DNA of 64,000 bases from VRUE01 sp963807425 (lineage in GTDB: Bacteria > Actinomycetota > Thermoleophilia > Solirubrobacterales > 70-9): positions 62,001 through 126,000 of the forward strand of contig CAWEBZ010000009.1 of NCBI GenBank assembly GCA_963807425.1, in the 5' to 3' direction. The notes below the pieces were generated by a model. That model was not told where the DNA came from. It did no database searches and worked only from the letters and a program-made list of their open reading frames with translations. Positions 53,164 through 61,200 of the stretch are shown here, in pieces. The position numbers and the translations under genes were made by a program. How positions within the stretch are numbered: the stretch's first letter is position 1; every line of letters starts with the position of its first letter.

Positions 53164-53661
53164 GTGAGCGAGCGTAGGGAGCCGGCTTCGATCCGCGCGG
53201 CGGCCGATCGCGATGCCGTCGTCGTCGCGGACCTATGGAGCGAGGCCTACGTCAGGGCCGGTGGCGGCCGGACCGAGCCCTACAGCGAGGCCGAGTTCTT
53301 CGACACCGCCCGCAACGGCCAGATCTTCGTTGCCGAGCGCGGCGGTGAGCTGGTCGGCGTCGTCGCTCTCTCCGCACCCGGAGCATCCGGACGAGCGGTG
53401 GCTAGAGCCGAGGAGGCCGAGCTGTCCCGACTGGCGGTCACTGCCAAGGCACAGCGTTTGGGGATCGGCCGGGCGCTGGCCCGCCACTGCGAGCTGCAGG
53501 CCCGAGCCGCAAGCTGGAGCGCGATCGTGCTCTGGAGTCGCCTCTACCAGTCCGCAGCTCACGGCCTCTACGAATCGCTCGGTTACCGCCGCCTCCCCGA
53601 GCGCGACACGGTCGACGAGACCGGCCATCCGCGCCTGGTCTTCAAGCTCGTGCTTGCTTGA
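53164..53661 (+). CDS. GNAT-family N-acetyltransferase
   Basis: This 165-residue acetyltransferase has the GNAT acetyl-CoA loop in AVTAKAQRLGIGRALARHCELQA near residue 100, and the C-terminal LYQSAAHGLYESLGYRRLPE. It lies in a plus-strand run with the methyltransferase and a second acetyltransferase. The GTG at 53164 starts the family region; longer frames overlap the methyltransferase. The acceptor is unknown. Confidence 0.88.
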   Translation: MSERREPASIRAAADRDAVVVADLWSEAYVRAGGGRTEPYSEAEFFDTARNGQIFVAERGGELVGVVALSAPGASGRAVARAEEAELSRLAVTAKAQRLGIGRALARHCELQARAASWSAIVLWSRLYQSAAHGLYESLGYRRLPERDTVDETGHPRLVFKLVLA

Positions 53662-54255
53662 ATGGGCGCCGTGGAGAACCTCACCGCGCGCCTCGAAGGA
53701 TCGATCGTCGTCCTCGAGCCACTCGGCGAGGAGCACGCAGAGGAGCTCTGGGAGGCGGCCCAGGCCCCCGAGATCTGGAGCTGGCTGGCCCATATCGGCA
53801 GCAGCCGCGAGTACTTCGACAGATGGATGGAGCTGACACTCGTCGCCGCGCACTCGGGTGCGGAGGGCCCGTTCGCCACCCGCGAGCTGTACAGCGGCAG
53901 GGTGGTCGGCAGCAGCCGCTATCTCAACGTGCGCCGCGACGACCGCTCGCTCGAGATCGGCTGGACCTGGCTCAACCCGAGCGCCTGGCGGACCGGCGCC
54001 AACGTCGAGGCGAAGCTGTTGATGCTCGAGTACGCCTTCGAGACGCTCGAGTGCGTCCGGGTCGAGTTCAAGACCGATGCTCGCAACGAGCGCTCGCGTG
54101 CGGCCCTGGCTGCACTGCCCGCTCAGTTCGAGGGCGTCATGCGAAACCACATGATCGTCCCCGACGTCGGCCAGCGCGACTCCGCCTATTACAGCGTGAT
54201 CGACTCCGAGTGGCCCGAGGTCCGCGCCAACCTGCAGCGCCGCCTGCGAGCCTGA
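53662..54255 (+). CDS. GNAT-family N-acetyltransferase, RimJ/RimL-like
   Basis: This 197-residue protein has LEPLGEEHAEELWEAAQAPEIWSWL and SLEIGWTWLNPSAWRTGANVEAKLLMLEYAFETLECVRVEFKTDARNERSRAAL, the layout of RimJ/RimL-type protein or amino-sugar acetyltransferases. Its ATG directly follows the previous stop (TGAATG), so the two are coupled. It ends 1 nt before the convergent TetR stop. Confidence 0.9.
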   Translation: MGAVENLTARLEGSIVVLEPLGEEHAEELWEAAQAPEIWSWLAHIGSSREYFDRWMELTLVAAHSGAEGPFATRELYSGRVVGSSRYLNVRRDDRSLEIGWTWLNPSAWRTGANVEAKLLMLEYAFETLECVRVEFKTDARNERSRAALAALPAQFEGVMRNHMIVPDVGQRDSAYYSVIDSEWPEVRANLQRRLRA

Positions 54256-54256
54256 G

Positions 54257-54886
54257 TCAGCCGCCCAGAGCCCGGTCGATGAAGGGGCCGAGCAGCTCGT
54301 CGGCCTTTGCCGCGGTCTCTTCCGGGGTGCTGGTGGGGACGGTGATGTAGCTGATCGCAAGGCGGACGAGGGATTCGGCCAGCAAGGCGACCTTGTCGGA
54401 CGGCGCCTCGGGCCAGCCCTCCTGGATCGCGACCGTGAGGCGGGCGGTCGCCCACTGCACGACCGGCATGCCCTGGGTGGTGACGAAGGGCAGCATGCCA
54501 CCGGTGCCGTCATCGCTGAGCAGGATGCGGACGAGCGGGTCCTCGCCGGCGGCGCGGAGGAAGGTTTCGAGAGCGGCGTTGACGGCGGCGTGCGCGTCAT
54601 CCAGATGCCCGCGCATCGCTTCCTCGACGCCGTCGAGGAAGCGCTCGCCCTCGTGGATGACGAAGGCCTGCCCAAACTCGTCGCGGCTGCCGAACTCCTT
54701 GTAGAGGGTCTGACGGCTGACGCCGGCGGCGCCGGCGATGTTCGACATCGTGATCTCCGACCAGGCACGGCTCTGCAGCTCGTCGCGGGCGGCACCGAAG
54801 AGGGTCTCGCGCAGCAGCTGGCGCGCGGCCTGGGGATAGGGCGTGCGGGTTGCCACCGTGCCAATCGTCGCAGCGGGCGCGGTCAC
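54257..54886 (-). CDS. TetR-family regulator of the alkane operon
   Basis: This 209-residue repressor has the helix-turn-helix WSEITMSNIAGAAGVSRQTLYKEFGSRDEFGQAFVIHEGERF at about 55-95. The helical C-terminal domain should bind an inducer. The GTG at 54886 overlaps the rubredoxin stop (GTGA), making alkB, rubredoxin and tetR one operon; a GTG at 54856 is an alternative. It is a good candidate for binding the inverted repeat in the alkB promoter. Confidence 0.9.
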   Translation of the reverse strand: MTAPAATIGTVATRTPYPQAARQLLRETLFGAARDELQSRAWSEITMSNIAGAAGVSRQTLYKEFGSRDEFGQAFVIHEGERFLDGVEEAMRGHLDDAHAAVNAALETFLRAAGEDPLVRILLSDDGTGGMLPFVTTQGMPVVQWATARLTVAIQEGWPEAPSDKVALLAESLVRLAISYITVPTSTPEETAAKADELLGPFIDRALGG

Positions 54887-55056
54887 TCCTCGCCCTCCGC
54901 GGGCTCGAAGTCGACCTTGTCGCGGACGCCGCAATCGGGGCAGGCCCAGTCGTCAGGGACCTCGCTCCAAGGCGTGCCGGCCGGGAACCCCTCTCGTGGG
55001 TGTCCCTGCTGCTCGTCATAGACGTACCCGCAGCCCGGGCAGCGCCAGCGACTCAC
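54883..55056 (-). CDS. Rubredoxin
   Basis: This 57-residue iron protein carries electrons to the alkane hydroxylase. Two CxxC knuckles are present: CPGCGYVYDEQQG and CPDCGVRDKVDFEP, with WSEVPDDWACP between them, as in AlkG-type rubredoxins. The GTG start overlaps the alkB stop by 4 nt, and the stop overlaps the tetR start. Confidence 0.96.
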   Translation of the reverse strand: MSRWRCPGCGYVYDEQQGHPREGFPAGTPWSEVPDDWACPDCGVRDKVDFEPAEGEE

Positions 55057-56237
55057 GCTGCGCTCCCGTAGCGGGCGAGGATCCGCTTGCGGGCCCGCGG
55101 CTGGATGTTGGCGCGGCTGAGGTCGCCGCCGTAGTGCTCGACCAGCAGCGGGTCCATCACCCGCCGCCACAGTGGCGGGAACCAGGCGAGAACGATCATG
55201 CCGGCGTAGCCGGTGGGCAGCTGCGGCGCCTCGTCAACGTGGCGGAGGGCCTGGTAGCGCCGGGTCGGGTTGGCGTGGTGATCGCTGTGGCGCTGCAGGT
55301 GGTAGAGGAGGACGTTGGAGGCGACGTTGTTGCTGTTCCAGCTGTGCTCGGGGAGGCAGCGCTCGTAGCGGCCATCCTCCTTCTTCTGGCGCAGGAGGCC
55401 GTAGTGCTCGAGGTAGTTGACGACCTCGAGCAAGGAGAATCCGAGTACCGCCTGGATCAGCAAGTAGGGCAGGACGACCGGGCCGAAGGCGATCGCCAGC
55501 GCCGCGAACAAGACCACGGTCATCGCCCAGGCGCCAACGATGTCGTTGCGCAGAGACCAATGCGACTTGCCCATCCGGTCGAGGCGGGCGCACTCGATCC
55601 CCCAGGCCGAGCTGAGGCTGCCGGCGACGGTGCGCGGCAGGAACGCCCAGAAGCTCTCCCCCAGCCGCGAGCTGGCCGGGTCCTCGGGGGTGGCGACGCG
55701 AACGTGGTGGCCGCGGTTGTGCTCGATGAAGAAGTGGCCGTAGCCGGTCTGCGCCAGCGCGATCCGGCTCAGCCAGCGCTCTGCGTTGTCGCGCTTGTGG
55801 CCGAGCTCGTGGGCGGTGTTGATCGCGATGCCGCCGACGACCCCCATCGTCACCGCCAGGCCGAGGCTCTCGATGACCGAGAGGTCGCCGCTGGACCAGA
55901 GCCAGCAGGCGAAGACGAGGCCGGCGTACTGGACCGGGATGAAGAGGTAGGTGCACCAGCGGTAGTAGCGGTCCTGCTCGAGCCACTTGAGGATGCTGTC
56001 GGGCGGGTTGGTCGGGTCCACCCCGATCGCGATGTCAAGCAGCGGGAAGGCAACGAAGACGAGCAGCGGGCCGAAGAACCAGAAGAACTCGAACCCGGTC
56101 ACCTCTACGCTCGCCCAGGCGATGAAGGGTGCAAAAGGAATGACTAGGCCGAGCAGCCAGGCGTAGCGCTTGGCGTCGCGCCAGGTCGCCGGGTTGAGCT
56201 CGATCGCCGGCCCGTGGTCATGCGTATGCGCCTCCAT
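55053..56237 (-). CDS. alkB: Alkane 1-monooxygenase
   Basis: This 394-residue integral membrane di-iron enzyme hydroxylates medium-chain alkanes at the terminal carbon. It has about six TM helices and the histidine motifs of the family: NTAHELGHK near residue 140, EHNRGHHVRVATPEDPASSRLGE near residue 172, the AlkB signature NYLEHYGLLR, and LQRHSDHHANPTRRYQALR near residue 315. AAGGAGG lies 4 nt before the ATG. Rubredoxin follows it; no rubredoxin reductase is in the window, so that must come from elsewhere in the genome. Confidence 0.96.
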   Translation of the reverse strand: MEAHTHDHGPAIELNPATWRDAKRYAWLLGLVIPFAPFIAWASVEVTGFEFFWFFGPLLVFVAFPLLDIAIGVDPTNPPDSILKWLEQDRYYRWCTYLFIPVQYAGLVFACWLWSSGDLSVIESLGLAVTMGVVGGIAINTAHELGHKRDNAERWLSRIALAQTGYGHFFIEHNRGHHVRVATPEDPASSRLGESFWAFLPRTVAGSLSSAWGIECARLDRMGKSHWSLRNDIVGAWAMTVVLFAALAIAFGPVVLPYLLIQAVLGFSLLEVVNYLEHYGLLRQKKEDGRYERCLPEHSWNSNNVASNVLLYHLQRHSDHHANPTRRYQALRHVDEAPQLPTGYAGMIVLAWFPPLWRRVMDPLLVEHYGGDLSRANIQPRARKRILARYGSAA

Positions 56238-56245
56238 CGCTCCTC

Positions 56246-56310
56246 CTTGTCAAAAATGCTGGGTGCGTCCTCTTGGTTGACAAGATAGCCGACTTTGTAA
56301 AGCAGCGCAA
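56246..56310 (-). promoter_or_regulatory. alkB promoter with an inverted repeat
   Basis: On the minus strand TTGCGC (56305-56310) and TATCTT (56282-56287) are 17 nt apart. CTTGTCAA (56246-56253) and TTGACAAG (56277-56284) are exact reverse complements; one arm overlaps the -10 and the other overlaps the SD. Both positions suit a repressor or an mRNA hairpin. Confidence 0.65.
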
Positions 56311-56368
56311 CAATTTGGCCCACAATGTCAGAAGCGCTCGCGACGACATGCCGCTACCATGCCCCACC

Positions 56369-56593
56369 GTGTATACGTTGCTCAGCGTCCTCCAAGTGAT
56401 CATCTCCGGCGTGCTGATCTTTCTGATCCTGCTGCACTCCGGCAAAGACGCCGGCCTCTCGGGCGCTTTCGGCATCGGCGGCGGGGGAAGCTCTTTCGGC
56501 GGCGGCTCGATGGTCGAGCGCAACCTGGATCGCGCGACGATCTTCTTCGCGATCCTCTTCGTGCTCAACACCCTGGTCTTGCTGAAGATCTAG
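56369..56593 (+). CDS. secG: SecG, protein-export channel subunit
   Basis: This 74-residue membrane protein is part of the SecYEG channel. It has YTLLSVLQVIISGVLIFLILLHSGKDAGLSGAFG, a glycine-rich loop and a second helix (ATIFFAILFVLNTLVLL), the SecG layout. The GTG at 56369 fits the family start; an ATG at 56348 is in frame. No SD is visible for either. It diverges from alkB and is convergent with ccmF. Confidence 0.93.
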   Translation: MYTLLSVLQVIISGVLIFLILLHSGKDAGLSGAFGIGGGGSSFGGGSMVERNLDRATIFFAILFVLNTLVLLKI

Positions 56594-56599
56594 CCTGGC

Positions 56600-58976
<2,377 letters not shown>

Positions 58977-58987
<11 letters not shown>

Positions 58988-59378
58988 TCGCGGTCGTGAA
59001 CTTCGACGGGCACTTGGTCACCAGAGTGTCCCGCTCCCCGACGAAGGTCCCGTCCGTCACTTCCCCGGTAAGGATGATCTCGCGGCCGCCCCGGAAGGGA
59101 TCCGGGACGACGCCGCTGTAGGTGACCGGGATGCTCTCGCTGCCCCCGTCGCGATCGGCGACGCGAAAGCGCAGCCCGTCTCCCTCGCGCTGGACCGAGC
59201 CCTTGACGACCCGGCCGGTGAGGTCGTAGCTGGTGCCGGGCGCAGCCGCGAGCAGCTGCGAGGGCTCCTTGGCCTCGGTCGAGGCACTGAAGGACGTGTA
59301 GACGAGCGCCACCGCGAGCAGCACGGCCACCCCGAGGGCGACCACGAGCCGGATCTTCCGCTTGCGCTGGGGATCCAC
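58977..59378 (-). CDS. ccmE: CcmE, haem chaperone, Cys-variant
   Basis: This 133-residue protein has one N-terminal TM helix (IRLVVALGVAVLLAVALVYTSF) and an OB-fold domain that holds haem for CcmF. In most CcmE proteins haem is bound by His in HxxxY near the C terminus. Here the end reads TKCPSKFTT, so Cys replaces His and Phe replaces Tyr. CxxxY-type variants are known in some bacteria and archaea; the Phe is an extra deviation. The GTG start lies only 10 nt from the upstream stop, and a GATAAT box 8 nt before it suggests a leaderless transcript. Confidence 0.88.
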
Positions 59379-59388
59379 GAGCAGGGGA

Positions 59389-60327
59389 TTATCGCAAGAC
59401 GGGACCTGGCGAGACCAACGCGAGGAATTCCGGGTCGTTCGCGAGAGACTCGAAATATCGATCTTGGTTTGCACGAATCGCCGCGATGAACGGGGTGCCC
59501 TGCAGCGAGCGCACAAGCTGCAAGGACTCCTCATGACGGCCTTTCATCGCCAAGACGCACGCGAGGTTGTAGCGGATGTCGTTTTCCTCATAGGGCTTGG
59601 TAGCCATTCCTTCTGCAACGCGAAGATCGGCCTCTGCTTCCGCAAGGCGGCCCAGCCTCTTCAACATCGCAGCGCGATACGAAAGAAGTCGAGCGATGAG
59701 ATTCGGCCGGGTCTCAGGAGGACGAAGCGCGATCGCATCGTTATATGCGCGCAGCGACGCAACCTCTGACTCCCGACCAGCGCGAGAATTCGCGTGAGCA
59801 ACTGCTCGGGAGAACTGTGCGTCCCAATTGTCTGGTTCGACTTCCGCGTACCGATCGAAGTAGAGGGCTGCTTTCGCCCACTCTCGAGCAGCCATCAGAC
59901 CATGAGCGGCCCCCAAGAGTGCCCCCGCGGGAACGCGTTCATCTTCATTCTTCCCATGAGCGGCATCGAGGCTTTCTAGGGTTTGAAGCAGCGAAGACAG
60001 CGACCGTCGGATCTGGTCGGACTGCGCCACGTCATCCAGCGACAGATCGCCGCCGCTTATAGCCAAGAGACTGTCCAAGCCGTTTTCAGCCAGGGATCTG
60101 TTCATGCTTTGGGCCTTTTCGCTTGCGGTGCGACGCAGGCGCGCCTCAAGCCCACCGGGCCCCACCTTGAGCCTTTCAGTTCTGGTCACGACGACAGACA
60201 GCACCACGAGCGATGCTCCGAGTGCGCACAGGCCGATCTGGGTCTCACTGGCCGCAGCCGTCAACCCTCCGGCTGCCAGAGCACAGCCGGCCAGCAAGAG
60301 AACAAAGCCTCCATGTCGCTCAATCAC
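59389..60327 (-). CDS. Membrane-anchored TPR-repeat protein
   Basis: This 312-residue protein has two N-terminal TM helices (FVLLLAGCALAAGGLTAAA and GLCALGASLVVLSVVVT), a helical region at about 60-140, and TPR-like repeats from about 150 (EWAKAALYFDRYAEVEPDNWDAQFSRAVAHAN, LGRLAEAEADLRVAEG, YNLACVLAMKGRHEESLQLVRSL). Such proteins act as scaffolds. The GTG at 60327 has AGGAGG 7 nt upstream; a longer frame runs through the palindrome and is rejected. It may be linked to cytochrome c assembly. Confidence 0.82.
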   Translation of the reverse strand: MIERHGGFVLLLAGCALAAGGLTAAASETQIGLCALGASLVVLSVVVTRTERLKVGPGGLEARLRRTASEKAQSMNRSLAENGLDSLLAISGGDLSLDDVAQSDQIRRSLSSLLQTLESLDAAHGKNEDERVPAGALLGAAHGLMAAREWAKAALYFDRYAEVEPDNWDAQFSRAVAHANSRAGRESEVASLRAYNDAIALRPPETRPNLIARLLSYRAAMLKRLGRLAEAEADLRVAEGMATKPYEENDIRYNLACVLAMKGRHEESLQLVRSLQGTPFIAAIRANQDRYFESLANDPEFLALVSPGPVLR

Positions 60328-60340
60328 CGCCGTCCCTCCT

Positions 60341-60354
60341 AAGTGGCGCCACTT
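60341..60354. promoter_or_regulatory. 14-bp perfect palindrome upstream of the TPR gene
   Basis: AAGTGGCGCCACTT is a perfect palindrome just upstream of the SD of the TPR gene, in the 128-nt divergent spacer shared with the SDR gene. It could be an operator for a dimeric regulator. Confidence 0.45.
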
Positions 60355-60455
60355 CCTTGCGCAAAAGCTTGCCGCTCCGTGATGGTAGAGCGGTGCCCCC
60401 GACGAGGGGTGGTTTCGCTCAGGGCCGGCGTGACGATCTGTGAGAATCCAAGGCG

Positions 60456-61172
60456 ATGGCAAAGGGAGAGGCGAGCGATCCAGTCCTGCTGATCACCGGA
60501 GCGAGCAGCGGCATCGGCGCCGCGACCGCGCGGGCCGCCGCCGGGACGCACCGGCTGGTGCTGGCGGCGCGCCGGCTAGAGCCGCTGGAGGAGCTGGCCG
60601 CCGAGCTCGGCGGAGCGGAGCGGGCGCACGCCGTCCGCTGTGACGTCACCGAGTGGGACCAGGTCGAGGCGATGGCCGCCGCCGCCCACGAGCAGTTCGG
60701 TCGCATCGACGCCGTCTTCGCCAACGCCGGCTTCGGCGCCTCACGCGGCTTTCTCGAGGAGTCGGTCGAGCACTGGCGCTCGATGATCCTCACCAACGTC
60801 TATGGCGTCGCGCTGACGATCCGCGCCACTCTCCCCCACCTGCTCGAGCGCGGCGACGGCCATTTCGTCATCACCAGCTCGGTCGCCGGGCGGCGGGCGC
60901 TGCCGGGGTCCCTCTACTCAGCGACCAAGTGGGCGGCTACGGCAATCGGCGAGGCGCTGCGGGCCGAGCTGCGCCAGATGCACGAGAACCGCGACATCCG
61001 CGTCACCCTGATCGAGCCGGGGATGACCGACACGCCTTTCTTCGACAACCGCCCTGGAGAGTGGGCGCTACGCGACGACGACATCGCCAAAGCGGTGATC
61101 TTCGCCCTCGAGCAGCGCCCGGGCGTCGACGTCAACGAGATCCTGATCCGCCCGACCAGCCAGCCGATCTAG
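60456..61172 (+). CDS. Short-chain dehydrogenase/reductase (SDR) family oxidoreductase
   Basis: This 238-residue NAD(P)-dependent enzyme has the glycine motif TGASSGIGAA near residue 14, a basic residue after strand 2 (LAARRLEPL), which favours NADP, NAG in FANAGFGASRG, a catalytic Ser in ITSSVAG, and YSATKWAA. The C-terminal segment MTDTPFFDN is typical of the family. It is convergent with the large secreted protein. The substrate is unknown. The SD is weak (AAGG 2 nt before the ATG). Confidence 0.9.
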   Translation: MAKGEASDPVLLITGASSGIGAATARAAAGTHRLVLAARRLEPLEELAAELGGAERAHAVRCDVTEWDQVEAMAAAAHEQFGRIDAVFANAGFGASRGFLEESVEHWRSMILTNVYGVALTIRATLPHLLERGDGHFVITSSVAGRRALPGSLYSATKWAATAIGEALRAELRQMHENRDIRVTLIEPGMTDTPFFDNRPGEWALRDDDIAKAVIFALEQRPGVDVNEILIRPTSQPI

Positions 61173-61173
61173 C

Positions 61174-61200
61174 TCGCGCCGCTAGCGCGATTTCTGTTTG
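61174..61200 (+). terminator. Terminator after the SDR gene
   Basis: TCGCGC and GCGCGA pair over the loop CGCTA (61174-61190), followed on the plus strand by TTTCTGTTTG. The stem contains the stop codon of the convergent gene at 61182. Confidence 0.6.
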
